A stretch of DNA of 64,000 bases from an uncultured Prevotellaceae bacterium (GCA_902775475.1 CACYME010000008.1:1-64000), one strand, 5' to 3'; positions 40,529-49,510 are shown, counted from the first letter of the stretch. Notes: generated by a model not told the origin, from the sequence alone. Translations and numbers: made by a program.

Positions 40529-43414
40529 CTACCAGCGCCGGCGATCCCTGCCGCCCCACTTGCTGTCGTAGCGGCCTTCGGTGTCCACCTTTCCGCCGAA
40601 CATGTTCAGGCGGTAGCGCACGTGGAGCATGGCATACGAGTTGATGCTGTTGTAGCGGGTGTCGCTGCGCCCCGTGGCGCCCACCCAGCGCTCGTAGTTG
40701 CTCTGCTGGCTGAGCAGGTCGTAGAAGTTGAGGGCCACGACGAGCGTCTTGCTCTTGAGGAAGGTCTTCGATATCTGACCGTTCCAGATGAGCTCGTTGG
40801 TGTTCGACGACGGGTCGTTATAACCTCGGCGGCTGTGCTCGTGCAGGTTGGTGCTGATTTCGAGTCCGATGGGCAGGCGCAGCATGAGCTGTCCGCCGTA
40901 GCTGAACTGCCAGGTGTCCAGGTTGGCCGTGGGCTGCAGCTGGTTGCGCGAGTGCTGGTAGTTCACGTTGCCGTCGATGGTCACCTCGAGCCAGTCGTTG
41001 CGGAAGCTTAGGTTCAGGCGCTCGTTCAGGTTGGTGGTGCGGGTGTTGTTCTTCTGGGCGTCGGCCTGGCGCTGGGCCACGTAGTTCACGTAGTTGTTGT
41101 AGCGCAGGCGGGTGTCGGTACCCACATTCCAGTGGGCCAGGGTGTCGAGGGCAGTGCTGAAGATGAAGCCGCCGTCGGCATTCCAGTTGCCGTTGATGTT
41201 CTCAGGCCGTGAGACGCTACCGCCGGTGGTGGCGTCGTAGCGAACCAGATTGCTGATGGAGTTGCGGATGTGGCGATAGTTGCCATAGAGCACGAAGGAC
41301 CGCTTGTACTTGACGATATAGTTTTTGTAGTAGACGTTCAGCGAATTGGTGAACTGCGGCTTCAGGCCGGGGTTTCCCTGCGTGATGTAGAGCGGGTTGG
41401 AGTCGTCGGTGATGTCGAGCAGCTGCGTGATGTCGGGCTGACGGGTGTCACCGCGGTAGTGCAACCAGATGTCGTGCTGGTCGCTGAACTTCAGATGGAA
41501 GTCGAACGTCGGGGTGAGGTTCGTCACGTTGCGCACAGTGTCAACATAGCGTCCACGATAGTCCTGAATGAAGATCGAGTGCTGGGGCTGTACGAGGATG
41601 CCCACGTTGTAGTCGTACTCCTCCTGCCAGTGGCGCAGCGTCAGTCGGGCGTTGTGGGTGTAGTTCTTATACTCGGAATAGCGGCTGAGCGAGCGGTCGA
41701 GGAAATCGTCGAGGTGGCTGTCAACGGGTGCGAGCCAGTCGTCCCACTGCCGGTAGACGGGCATGACGCCCTGGAAGATGTTCGCAGGCTCGTGGCTGAA
41801 GTCGTAGGTCTGGCGGTCGCTCTTGTTCTGGCTGTAGCGCAGCTCGTAGTTGGCCTGCAGGTGGGCACCCTTCCAGAGGGGCTCGCTGTAGGTGGCGCTC
41901 AGCACGTAGCCGCTGTTGTCCGACGGCGTGGTGTTGTAGCGGGCGGTGAAGAAGGTGGAGTCCTGACCGGCCTGGTTCTGCACGCGGTAGAGGTGCACCT
42001 CGTTGTTAGAGACGTTGCGCTGCTGGTTGTCACCAGTGTTGCCTTCTAAGCGCACGGTGATGTTGCGGCCTTTGGGGTTCAGCCGACGATAGAGCTGCAG
42101 CGTGGCCGAAGCATTCTTGTTGCGGCCATAGCTCATACCAGTGCTGCGGTTGTGGTTCACCAGATAGGGCATGAGCACGGTACTCTGCATCGAAGAGAGG
42201 TCAGCCAGCGGGTCGGCAGCGTAGAGGTAGGGGTCGGCATTGAAGGTGGCCGACTGCTGGCCGCTGGTGCCGTCGTTGGTGCCGTAGCTGCCGTTGGCGC
42301 GCAGCAGCACGTTGGTCAGCGTGTCGGGTTTCCACTCTAAGCGCACGTTGCCGCTCCAGTTGTTGTTGCGCGAGCGGCTGGCCGACTGGCTGTTCGAGAA
42401 CGTGCGGTAGTCCTCGCTGTAGAAGTTCTCGCTGGCGTTCTCGCTGCGGTTGTCGCCGTCGCGGTGGTTCCAGCGCACGCTGGCGTCGGCCTTCAGCTTC
42501 TTGCCGTCGTCGTAGTTCAGGTTCGTGCCCAGCGTCTTGCTGGCGTTCAGTCCGCGGCGGTTCCACCAGCCGGCGTTCTCGTCCTTGTTGTTGGCGTTGC
42601 CCATCAGCACGAAGCGGGTCTTGTCGGTGAAGCTGCTACCCATGGCACGCGAGGCATAGCGGTGCTGCGTGCCACCGGCCAGGTCGAGGTTGGTCATGTA
42701 GCCCCGGTTCATGCCGCGCTTGATGGTGAAGTCGAGCACGGGCTCCTTGTTGCCGTCCTCGATGCCGGTGATGCGGGCCTGGTCACTCTGCTGCTCGTAG
42801 AACTTCACGTTCTGGATGATGCTCACGGGCAGGTTCTTCAGCGCCGTCTCGATGTCGCCGAGCATGAACTCCTTGCCGTCGAGCAGAATCTTCGCCACCG
42901 CCTTGCCGTTGAGAGTAATATTGCCGTCGTCGTCGATATCGGCACCCGGCATGCGCTTGATGAGCTCCTCGACGGCAGAGCCCTCGGGCGTGCGGATGGC
43001 CTCGGGATTATAGACGAGCGTGTCCTTGCGCACCACCACCTGGGCGGCACGGCCCGTGACCACCGCCTCCTTCAGCATCACGCTCTCGGGCTGCATCAGC
43101 AGGTTGCCCAGTTCCTGGTTCTGGTTGCGGCGCAGCGACACCTCGCGCACCAGCGTCTGGAAGCCCACCGACGAAATCTTCAGGCGGAAGGTGCCGCTCG
43201 ACGGAGCTTCAATCGAGAAGTTTCCCCTCTCGTTGGTCACCGTACCGCCCACGAACGAGCTGTCGTTGGCCCAGAACAGCTGGACGGTGGCATGGGCCAT
43301 CGGCTCTTTCATCTCGGCATCCACCAGATGGCCGCTGATGGTCAGCGTGCGTTGCTCCTGAGCAGTGGCGAAGAGGGCAAACAGCGTGAGGAAAAGAAGG
43401 AACAGGATGCGCAT
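40529..43414 (-). CDS. TonB-dependent-receptor-like outer-membrane beta-barrel protein
   Basis: The protein has 961 aa. After a signal peptide (about 1-18) comes a carboxypeptidase-regulatory-like domain (about 22-105; GHLVDAEMKEPMAHATVQLF, GFQTLVREVSL), then a plug-like region (VRKDTLVYNPEAIRTPEGSA, LLDGKEFMLGD) and a long C-terminal barrel rich in alternating aromatic strands. The plug lacks the classic SusC motif and no SusD gene follows, so it is an outer_membrane_beta-barrel_3 family protein, not a SusC. It is the first gene of a possible operon with the reductase and lyase/beta-helix genes. A minus-strand TACCTTTG promoter lies 28 bases upstream. Confidence 0.85.
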   Translation of the reverse strand: MRILFLLFLTLFALFATAQEQRTLTISGHLVDAEMKEPMAHATVQLFWANDSSFVGGTVTNERGNFSIEAPSSGTFRLKISSVGFQTLVREVSLRRNQNQELGNLLMQPESVMLKEAVVTGRAAQVVVRKDTLVYNPEAIRTPEGSAVEELIKRMPGADIDDDGNITLNGKAVAKILLDGKEFMLGDIETALKNLPVSIIQNVKFYEQQSDQARITGIEDGNKEPVLDFTIKRGMNRGYMTNLDLAGGTQHRYASRAMGSSFTDKTRFVLMGNANNKDENAGWWNRRGLNASKTLGTNLNYDDGKKLKADASVRWNHRDGDNRSENASENFYSEDYRTFSNSQSASRSRNNNWSGNVRLEWKPDTLTNVLLRANGSYGTNDGTSGQQSATFNADPYLYAADPLADLSSMQSTVLMPYLVNHNRSTGMSYGRNKNASATLQLYRRLNPKGRNITVRLEGNTGDNQQRNVSNNEVHLYRVQNQAGQDSTFFTARYNTTPSDNSGYVLSATYSEPLWKGAHLQANYELRYSQNKSDRQTYDFSHEPANIFQGVMPVYRQWDDWLAPVDSHLDDFLDRSLSRYSEYKNYTHNARLTLRHWQEEYDYNVGILVQPQHSIFIQDYRGRYVDTVRNVTNLTPTFDFHLKFSDQHDIWLHYRGDTRQPDITQLLDITDDSNPLYITQGNPGLKPQFTNSLNVYYKNYIVKYKRSFVLYGNYRHIRNSISNLVRYDATTGGSVSRPENINGNWNADGGFIFSTALDTLAHWNVGTDTRLRYNNYVNYVAQRQADAQKNNTRTTNLNERLNLSFRNDWLEVTIDGNVNYQHSRNQLQPTANLDTWQFSYGGQLMLRLPIGLEISTNLHEHSRRGYNDPSSNTNELIWNGQISKTFLKSKTLVVALNFYDLLSQQSNYERWVGATGRSDTRYNSINSYAMLHVRYRLNMFGGKVDTEGRYDSKWGGRDRRRW

Positions 43415-43442
43415 CAGTTTCGCTTTTATGTCAATTAGCGTG

Positions 43443-43450
43443 CAAAGGTA
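43443..43450 (-). promoter_or_regulatory. -7 promoter element (TACCTTTG, minus strand)
   Basis: It lies 28 bases upstream of the barrel-protein ATG in the divergent region with GH97. Confidence 0.6.
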
Positions 43451-43568
43451 CTAATTATATTTGAGGTTTGGGGGGTGAAGCCTGCTATTTGAGCAGTACA
43501 GTTATGCTTATTTAACATTCGGGCAAAAAAAGCTCAAATCCAGAATCCCAAATGTCAAAATAAAGTAG

Positions 43569-43576
43569 TACTTTTG
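43569..43576 (+). promoter_or_regulatory. -7 promoter element (TACTTTTG) for GH97
   Basis: It lies 48 bases before the ATG at 43625 and matches TAnnTTTG. Confidence 0.55.
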
Positions 43577-43624
43577 CACCATCAATAGCAACTTACTACG
43601 ATATTAACCCCAAAAACCATAAGA

Positions 43625-45691
43625 ATGAACAAGACAAGAACGATGCTGCTGGCGGGACTGCTGCTCTCTGCCATGGCGACGCAGGCACGCGAGGCCTCGA
43701 TTGCCTCGCCCAACGGAAACCTGGTAGTGACCATCAACGACGATGGCGGTCGGCCCACCTACACCGTGGCGCTCGACGGACAGCAGATGCTGCAGCCGTC
43801 GGCCCTGGGCTTCAAGGCCGACTTCGGCGACTTCACCCAGGGACTGAGGATTACGAACACGAAGGCCAGCCAGACTGACAAGTGCTACGAGATGCGCCAG
43901 GTGAAGCACAGCCACATGCACTACGTGGCCACGCTGCTCACCGTGGACTTCGAGAACCAGAAACAGCAGAAGATGAGCATGGAGTTCTCGGTGAGCGACA
44001 ACGACGTGGCCTTCCGCTACTGCATCCCCCGGCAGAAGGGCGACAACCCGAAGAGCGCCGTCATCCTGAGCGAGGCCACGGCCTTCAGCCTGCCCGAGGG
44101 CACCACCACCTTCCTCACCCCACAGAGCAACCCGATGATTGGCTGGGAGCGCACGAAGCCCAGCTACGAGGAGGAATACAAGGCCGACGCCCCCATGGCG
44201 CAGCGCTCGCAGTATGGCCAGGGCTACACCTTCCCCTGCCTGTTTAGAGTTCAGGGGTTAGAGTTGAGAGACGGTAGTTCTGCCAACAAGAGTAAAGTCT
44301 CTCAGCACTCAACGCTCAACGCTCAACCCTCCTCCTGGCTGCTCATCAGCGAGACGGGCGTCTCGTCGGCCTATTGCGGAAGCCACCTCTCCGACTACAA
44401 GTCTGCTGAAGCCCCCTCGGGGGCTGTAGGGGGGGCTTCCGGCTACTATCAGATCGCCTACCCCATGGCGGGCGAGAACAACGGCATAGGCTCGACGACG
44501 CCCGGCATCGCCCTGCCCGGCGAGACGCCCTGGCGCACCATCACCGTGGGGCAGACGCTGAAGCCCATCGTTGAGACCACCATCCAGTACGACGTGGTGG
44601 AACCGCTCTACGAGCCGTCGCAGGACTACGCCAGCGGCCGCTACACCTGGAGCTGGCTCATCTGGCAGGACAACTCCATCAACTACGACGACCAGGTGCG
44701 CTTCATCGACCTCGCCTCGGCCATGGGCTTCGAGCTCTGCCTGGTGGACAACTGGTGGGACCAGAACATCGGGCGCGAGCGCATGGCTGAGCTGTCGCGC
44801 TATGCCCAGTCGAAGGGCGTGAGCCTGATGCTGTGGTACAACTCTAACGGCTTCGAGAACGACGCCCCGCAGACGCCCCGCAACTGCATGAGCACGGGCA
44901 TGGCACGCGACAGGGAGATGGCCTGGCTGAAGTCCATCGGCGTGAAGGGCATCAAGGTCGATTTCTTTGGAGGCGACAAGCAGGAGACGATGAAGCTCTA
45001 CGAGGACATCCTCTACGACGCCAACCGCTACGGCCTGCAGTGCATCTTCCACGGCTGCACGCTGCCACGCGGATGGGAGCGTATGTACCCCAACTACGTC
45101 TCGTCGGAGGCCGTGCTGGCCAGCGAGAACGTGTTCTTCGGCGAGGGAGCCGCCGACCGCCAGCCCTTCGACCTCTGCATGCACCCCTTCTGCCGCAACG
45201 CCTCGGCCACCATGGACTGGGGAGGCATCATCATGAACCGCTACCTGTCGAAGGACAACAAGAGCCGCCACCAGCGCAAGACCACCGACATCTTCGAGAT
45301 GGCCAGCGGCATCACTATGCAGGCCGCCATACAGTGCGTGGCCATGCAGCCCAACAACCTGCAGGAGCTGCCGCAGTTCGAGATGGACTGGCTGCGCGCC
45401 ATGCCCACCACATGGGACGAGACGCGCTTCATCGACGGCTATCCCGGCAAGTATGTGGTGCTGGCTCGCCGACACGGACAGGACTGGTATGTGGCCGGTC
45501 TGAACGCCCAGCAGCAGCCCCTGCAACTGACGCTCGACCTGCCCATGTTCGGCAAAAAGCAGGAACTGAAATACTATGTCGACGACAGCAAGACGGGCCA
45601 GCCCGTCCTCACCACGCTGAAGACCGACAAGAACGGACGCGCCAAAGTGACGATGCAGCCTCGTGGCGGCATCATCATACAGAAGCACTAA
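43625..45691 (+). CDS. GH97-family glycoside hydrolase, secreted
   Basis: The protein has 688 aa with a signal peptide (about 1-21). The GH97 layout is visible: an N-terminal beta-supersandwich starting ASIASPNGNLVVTINDDGG, a TIM barrel with the family string YTWSWLIWQDNSINYDDQ, the catalytic strand IKVDFFGGDKQ (D446 at a retaining-type nucleophile position), and a C-terminal beta domain ending PRGGIIIQKH. GH97 enzymes are calcium-dependent alpha-glucosidases or alpha-galactosidases. Two in-frame palindromic insertions are present: about residues 210-236 (family B, ELRD...STLN) and about 259-272 (family A, EAPSGAVGGA), both before the barrel. The first replaces a short loop between FPCLFR and SWLLISETG. 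Confidence 0.9.
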   Translation: MNKTRTMLLAGLLLSAMATQAREASIASPNGNLVVTINDDGGRPTYTVALDGQQMLQPSALGFKADFGDFTQGLRITNTKASQTDKCYEMRQVKHSHMHYVATLLTVDFENQKQQKMSMEFSVSDNDVAFRYCIPRQKGDNPKSAVILSEATAFSLPEGTTTFLTPQSNPMIGWERTKPSYEEEYKADAPMAQRSQYGQGYTFPCLFRVQGLELRDGSSANKSKVSQHSTLNAQPSSWLLISETGVSSAYCGSHLSDYKSAEAPSGAVGGASGYYQIAYPMAGENNGIGSTTPGIALPGETPWRTITVGQTLKPIVETTIQYDVVEPLYEPSQDYASGRYTWSWLIWQDNSINYDDQVRFIDLASAMGFELCLVDNWWDQNIGRERMAELSRYAQSKGVSLMLWYNSNGFENDAPQTPRNCMSTGMARDREMAWLKSIGVKGIKVDFFGGDKQETMKLYEDILYDANRYGLQCIFHGCTLPRGWERMYPNYVSSEAVLASENVFFGEGAADRQPFDLCMHPFCRNASATMDWGGIIMNRYLSKDNKSRHQRKTTDIFEMASGITMQAAIQCVAMQPNNLQELPQFEMDWLRAMPTTWDETRFIDGYPGKYVVLARRHGQDWYVAGLNAQQQPLQLTLDLPMFGKKQELKYYVDDSKTGQPVLTTLKTDKNGRAKVTMQPRGGIIIQKH
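44254..44330 (+). repeat. In-frame palindromic insertion, family B, in the GH97 gene
   Basis: The arms GGGTTAGAGTTGAGAGAC and GTCTCTCA...CTCAACCC flank a centre. The translation reads ELRD...STLN, the same frame as the family-B element in the M3 gene (9898-9933). Confidence 0.75.
44404..44440 (+). repeat. In-frame palindromic insertion, family A, half-unit, in the GH97 gene
   Basis: AAGCCCCCTCGGGGGCTGTA and a G7 run form a single half-unit of family A. Translation EAPSGAVGGA matches the second half-unit in the M3 and GH89 genes. Confidence 0.8.
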
Positions 45692-45704
45692 AAGCCCACC
45701 CATA

Positions 45705-45757
45705 AGGCCCACCCCCAGCCCCTTCCCAAGGGAGGGGTTGGGGGTGGGCTTTATTTT
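45705..45757 (+). terminator. GC-rich terminator after GH97
   Basis: GCCCACCCCCAGCCCCTTCC (45707-45726) pairs with GGAGGGGTTGGGGGTGGGC (45731-45749) around a short loop, followed by TTTATTTTTT, about 15 bases after the GH97 stop. The arm sequence also resembles palindromic repeats in Bacteroidota. Confidence 0.85.
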
Positions 45758-46168
45758 TTGAAAGATATTGACAAAATGGCCATTTTTGGCCTCTATATTT
45801 TGAAAATTCTCCACGAAAAAACTTTTGGACGAAAATAAGCCCGTTTTTTGAGGGTTTGCTAAATTATTGATTATTAGACGATTGAGGCGATTTTGGCAGA
45901 AAAAGGGGCTCGTTGAGAAAAAAAAGTCAACGACTTTTGAAAATTTGGCGTTGACTTTTGAAAATTTGGCGTGCTTGCAGAAACGCGAAAAGCAGCAAAA
46001 TTTGAGCAAAAAACGTGCACAAAAGCAGGGTCAGTGTGCAATTTTTCGTCTTTTGCGGCCCGATTTTTCATCGGGCAACGGCTCCCCAAGGCTCAAAAAC
46101 GGCCATTTTTCGCTCAAAATTGCTTCGTCGCCGTGAACATAATTTTCTGTGAAAGATTTTGACATTTT
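45754..46168 (-). repeat. Interspersed element R1, copy 4 (full length, inverted)
   Basis: It is in the opposite orientation to copies 1-3. On the given strand it begins TTTTTTGAAAGATATTGACA and ends GAAAGATTTTGACATTTT, so the two ends share a direct GAAAGAT(A/T)TTGACA word. The hairpin arms are 45922-45932 and 45949-45959. It lies between the GH97 terminator and the iorA promoters. Confidence 0.85.
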
Positions 46169-46412
46169 TTCCATCTCAAAGGGCGCAACGCAAACCAGTC
46201 AATGTCTCTTTTGTGCTTCTTTGCGAACTTACTTGGCAATCGGAAGAAAAAACAAACGCGTTTGTTTTGTTCTTCTCTCGTTTTTTCGTAACTTTGCCGA
46301 AAAAATCGGCGAAGTTACTGCGTCTCGGCAAAAAAAAGAACCAGTTCTTTTGTTTTGCTCTCGACTTTTCGTAACTTTGCCCCCAAATAGCAAACTTAGA
46401 AACCTAAGTAGT
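46169..46412 (+). promoter_or_regulatory. iorAB upstream region with two tandem promoters
   Basis: Two similar blocks (TTCTCTCGTTTTTTCGTAAC and CTCTCGACTTTTCGTAACTT) each end in TAACTTTG, at 46289-46296 and 46372-46379. The first TAACTTTG lies in a near-perfect 13-bp stem (46288-46300 with 46306-46318) with one wobble pair. The leader to the iorA ATG is about 33 bases from the second -7 element. Confidence 0.6.
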
Positions 46413-48014
46413 ATGAACAAAAGACTTTTATTAGGCGATGAAGCCATTGCCCTGGGTGCATTGCATGCAGGGCTTTCGGGGGTCTATGCCTACCCTGGCA
46501 CCCCGTCAACCGAGATTACCGAGTTTATTCAGGGCGACCCGCTGGCCCGCAAGCGCGGCGTGCACAGCCGCTGGAGCACCAACGAGAAGACGGCTATGGA
46601 GGAGGCTCTGGGCATGTCGTTCATGGGCAAGCGCGCCCTGGTGTGCATGAAGCACGTGGGACTGAACGTCTGCGCCGACCCGTTCGTCAACAGCGGCATG
46701 ACAGGCGTCAACGGCGGCGTGGTGGTGCTGGTGGCCGACGACCCGTCGATGCACTCGTCGCAGGACGAGCAGGACTCGCGCTTCTATGGCAAGTTTGCCA
46801 TGATTCCCACCTTCGAGCCCTCGAGCCAGCAGGAGGCCTACGACATGATGGCCGTGGCCTTCGACTACTCTGAGCGCGTATGCCTGCCGGTGCTGATGCG
46901 CGTCACCACCCGCATGGCCCACTCGCGTGCCGTCGTCGAGTGTGTTGACGAGCCACGCCAGCAAAACGAACTCAACTACAACGCCGTGGCCGCCAACTGG
47001 GTGCTGCTGCCAGCCAACGCCCGCCGACGCAACGACAAGGTGACGGCCCAGCAGCAGGAGCTGGAGGACGATGCCGCCAACTCCACCTATAATATATATA
47101 ATGAGGGGCACGACCACAGCATGGGCATCCTGGCCAGCGGCATCGGCTTCAACTACGTGAACGAGTGCTTCCCCAACGGATGCCCCTACCCCATCCTGAA
47201 GGTCTCGCAGTACCCGCTGCCGAAGAAGCTGGTGCGCCGTCTGCTGGCCGAGTGCGAGCAGGTGCTCATCGTCGAGGAGGGCCAGCCTTTCATCGAGGAC
47301 ATGGTGCGCGGCGTGGGCGAAGCTGCCAACATCCACGGCAAGCTCGACGGCACACTGCCTCGCACGGGCGAGCTGACGCCCGACCTGGTGAAGAAGGCGC
47401 TCGGCCTGAAGCCCGAGACGTGCTTCGACCCCTGCACCGACGTGGCTCCACGTCCGCCAGCACTCTGCCAGGGCTGTGGCCACCGCGATGTCTATGCCGC
47501 CCTGAACGAGGTGCTGCGCGAGTATGACAATCCGCGTGTCTTCGGCGACATCGGCTGCTACACACTGGGCTTCCTACCGCCCTTCCGAGCTATCCACTCC
47601 TGCGTCGACATGGGTGCCTCTATCACCATGGCCAAGGGTGCCGCCGACGCCGGACAGTGGCCTGCCGTGGCCGTCATCGGCGACTCCACGTTCACCCACA
47701 GCGGCATGACGGGTCTGCTCGACGCCATCAACGAGAACGCCGACATCACCGTCATCATCAGCGACAACCTGACCACCGGCATGACGGGCGGACAGGACTC
47801 TGCCGGCACCAACAAGTTCGAAGCCATCTGCCGCGGCCTCGGCCTCAGCGACGAGCACCTCCGCGTGGTCGTTCCCCTGCCGAAGAACATGCCCGAAATC
47901 ACTCAGGCCATCCGCGACGAGCTCAACTACCACGGCACCAGCGTCATCATCCCCCGCCGCGAGTGCATGCAAACCCTACAGCGTCATCTGAAACAAAAGA
48001 AAGCAGCAAAATGA
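46413..48014 (+). CDS. iorA: Indolepyruvate ferredoxin oxidoreductase, alpha subunit
   Basis: The protein has 533 aa from the ATG at 46413; the 88 codons upstream are repeat and promoter sequence. It has the pyruvate-binding half (YAYPGTPSTEITEF, SRWSTNEKTAMEEALG) and the thiamine-diphosphate half (RPPALCQGCGHRDVYAALNE, GDIGCYTLGFLPP, GDSTFTHSGMTG). Archaeal-type IorA proteins have a C-terminal 2[4Fe-4S] ferredoxin domain; this chain ends about 20 residues after IIPRRECM without a CxxCxxC cluster. It oxidatively decarboxylates aromatic 2-keto acids to acyl-CoA with reduced ferredoxin. It overlaps iorB by 4 bases (ATGA). Two tandem promoters precede it. Confidence 0.9.
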   Translation: MNKRLLLGDEAIALGALHAGLSGVYAYPGTPSTEITEFIQGDPLARKRGVHSRWSTNEKTAMEEALGMSFMGKRALVCMKHVGLNVCADPFVNSGMTGVNGGVVVLVADDPSMHSSQDEQDSRFYGKFAMIPTFEPSSQQEAYDMMAVAFDYSERVCLPVLMRVTTRMAHSRAVVECVDEPRQQNELNYNAVAANWVLLPANARRRNDKVTAQQQELEDDAANSTYNIYNEGHDHSMGILASGIGFNYVNECFPNGCPYPILKVSQYPLPKKLVRRLLAECEQVLIVEEGQPFIEDMVRGVGEAANIHGKLDGTLPRTGELTPDLVKKALGLKPETCFDPCTDVAPRPPALCQGCGHRDVYAALNEVLREYDNPRVFGDIGCYTLGFLPPFRAIHSCVDMGASITMAKGAADAGQWPAVAVIGDSTFTHSGMTGLLDAINENADITVIISDNLTTGMTGGQDSAGTNKFEAICRGLGLSDEHLRVVVPLPKNMPEITQAIRDELNYHGTSVIIPRRECMQTLQRHLKQKKAAK

Positions 48015-48580
48015 AAACCGACATTATACTTTGCGGCGTGGGAGGACAAGGCATCCTCTCGATAGCCACCATCATCGGCGAAGCCGCCATGAACGAGAAC
48101 CTATACATCAAGCAGGCCGAGGTGCACGGCATGAGCCAGCGCGGCGGCGACGTGCAGTCGAACCTGCGCATCTCGAGCGAACCCATCCACAGCGACCTCA
48201 TCCCCCTGGGCGGCGCCGACGTCATCATCTCGATGGAGCCAATGGAGGCCCTGCGCTATCTGCCCTGGCTGAAGAAGGAAGGATGGGTCATCACGTCGGC
48301 TACGCCCTTCAAGAACATCCCGAACTACCCCGACATGGCCGTCATCGAAGCCGACCTGGACAAGCTGCCCCATGTCATCCGCCTCGACATTGAGCAGCAG
48401 GCCAAGGACAACGGTGTGCCACGTTCGGCCAACGTCATCCTGCTCGGAGCAGCCCAGAAGGCCCTCGGTATCGAGTACGAGAAGCTGGAGGATGCCATCC
48501 GCCGCGTCTTCAGCCGCAAGGGCGATGCCGTGGTCGAGGCCAACATCAAGGCCCTGGCACTGGGGCGCGCAGCACAATAA
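48011..48580 (+). CDS. iorB: Indolepyruvate ferredoxin oxidoreductase, beta subunit
   Basis: It has 189 aa from the ATG at 48011, which overlaps the iorA stop. It has the gamma-type domain of 2-oxoacid:ferredoxin oxidoreductases: the GGQGIL motif (VGGQGILSIA) and EVHGMSQRGGDVQSNLR. Together with IorA it converts indolepyruvate and related keto acids to arylacetyl-CoA during aromatic amino acid breakdown, or works in reverse. The frame is open further upstream but that is a shadow of iorA. A 26-bp perfect hairpin follows the stop after 0-1 bases. Confidence 0.92.
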   Translation: MKTDIILCGVGGQGILSIATIIGEAAMNENLYIKQAEVHGMSQRGGDVQSNLRISSEPIHSDLIPLGGADVIISMEPMEALRYLPWLKKEGWVITSATPFKNIPNYPDMAVIEADLDKLPHVIRLDIEQQAKDNGVPRSANVILLGAAQKALGIEYEKLEDAIRRVFSRKGDAVVEANIKALALGRAAQ

Positions 48581-48644
48581 GTGAAGAGTGAAGAATTTGC
48601 TACCGCAGAACTTGAATCGCGGTAGCAAATTCTTCACTCTTCAC
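48581..48644. terminator. 26-bp perfect palindrome after iorB
   Basis: The arms 48581-48606 (GTGAAGAGTGAAGAATTTGC then TACCGC) and 48619-48644 are perfect complements with a 12-base loop. It starts directly after the iorB stop codon. The right arm continues into TTTTCACTTATCACTCTTCA, a repeat also found in the start of the hybrid sensor gene (55926-55954). It can act as a terminator for both convergent genes. Confidence 0.8.
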
Positions 48645-48668
48645 TTTTCACTTATCACTCTTCACTTA

Positions 48669-49475
48669 TCACTTCCATCCCGCCACTCGGATATTGCGGA
48701 TGAAGTGGCTCTTGCCGTCGGCCTCGTCGCCAGTGATGACGAAGTAGGCTGCCTGCTTGATGTTTGGCAGGTTGGCGATGCGCTTGCCGTTGATGAACAG
48801 CTTCAGGTTGCCATTGTCATAGCTGGCAGCGAAGTGGTTCCAGCCATTGCGTGCCAGCAGCTCAAGCAGATTGTCGCGGTTGCCACTCATCCACTCGTCG
48901 TCGGTCTTGGCCATGTTCCATTCAGCAATGTGCGGCCACATGTTGTAGTCGGCAATGCCTAATCCCTCAGCATCGAAGAAGTTGACGCGATACAACACTT
49001 CTTGACCAAACATGAACTCGAACTCCATGGTGTACTTCGCGGGCAGGCTCAGTTTGCTGCCGCCGACCAGCGGCGTCAGCTCGGTGCTGCCTCCCAGCAT
49101 GGTGATGTAATAATGTCCGTTGGCCTCGCCCACTTCGGCGCTGCCCCGGGCCACGTCCCATTTTGAAGGCAACTCGCCCTTGGTCTCACCGCCCAGCGTG
49201 TCCTCAAAGAGGGGAGCCGGAGCGGGTTTGAAGTCGCCATTGGCATAGAGGGTCGCAAGGTTCAGCACCTCGGCCTTGGCGGGATCGCCCCACGCATCGG
49301 CCTGGCCATTGCTCTGGCTGCCCGTTTCCTGCTCGTCGGCATTCTGCACGTCGCCAGCAGCCACTTCCGTATTTTCTCCCTCGGCTTCAGCAGCCTTGTC
49401 AGCTTTCTTGTCGCTGCAAGCCGTCGTCAAGGCGAGGCTTGCCATGCACATCAGTGCCAAAGTAATTCTTTTCAT
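48669..49475 (-). CDS. Lipoprotein with a concanavalin-like domain
   Basis: It has 268 aa from the ATG at 49475 (MKRITLALMCMASLALTTAC). The upstream frame is the translated promoter region. A lipobox (ALTTAC) gives a lipid-anchored Cys. A low-complexity acidic linker (about 24-70) leads into a beta-rich domain with LPSKWDVARGSAEVGEANGH, VNFFDAEGLG, and FINGKRIANLP, similar to the LamG-like region of Bacteroidota outer-membrane proteins. The C-terminal OmpA-type domain found in longer relatives is absent. The ligand is unknown. It has its own minus-strand promoter at 49511-49518 and is convergent with iorAB. Confidence 0.75.
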   Translation of the reverse strand: MKRITLALMCMASLALTTACSDKKADKAAEAEGENTEVAAGDVQNADEQETGSQSNGQADAWGDPAKAEVLNLATLYANGDFKPAPAPLFEDTLGGETKGELPSKWDVARGSAEVGEANGHYYITMLGGSTELTPLVGGSKLSLPAKYTMEFEFMFGQEVLYRVNFFDAEGLGIADYNMWPHIAEWNMAKTDDEWMSGNRDNLLELLARNGWNHFAASYDNGNLKLFINGKRIANLPNIKQAAYFVITGDEADGKSHFIRNIRVAGWK

Positions 49476-49510
49476 TGTTTCATTGTTTTTGGGGTTATCA
49501 TTTGGAATTG

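Noticed and set aside
40529-43414. SusC-type receptor of a polysaccharide utilisation locus
   Set aside because: No adjacent susD-like gene and the plug lacks the usual SusC signatures; it fits the broader outer-membrane beta-barrel family.
44309-46009. 566-codon minus-strand ORF running from R1 copy 4 through GH97
   Set aside because: Starts in non-coding repeat and continues antisense to GH97.
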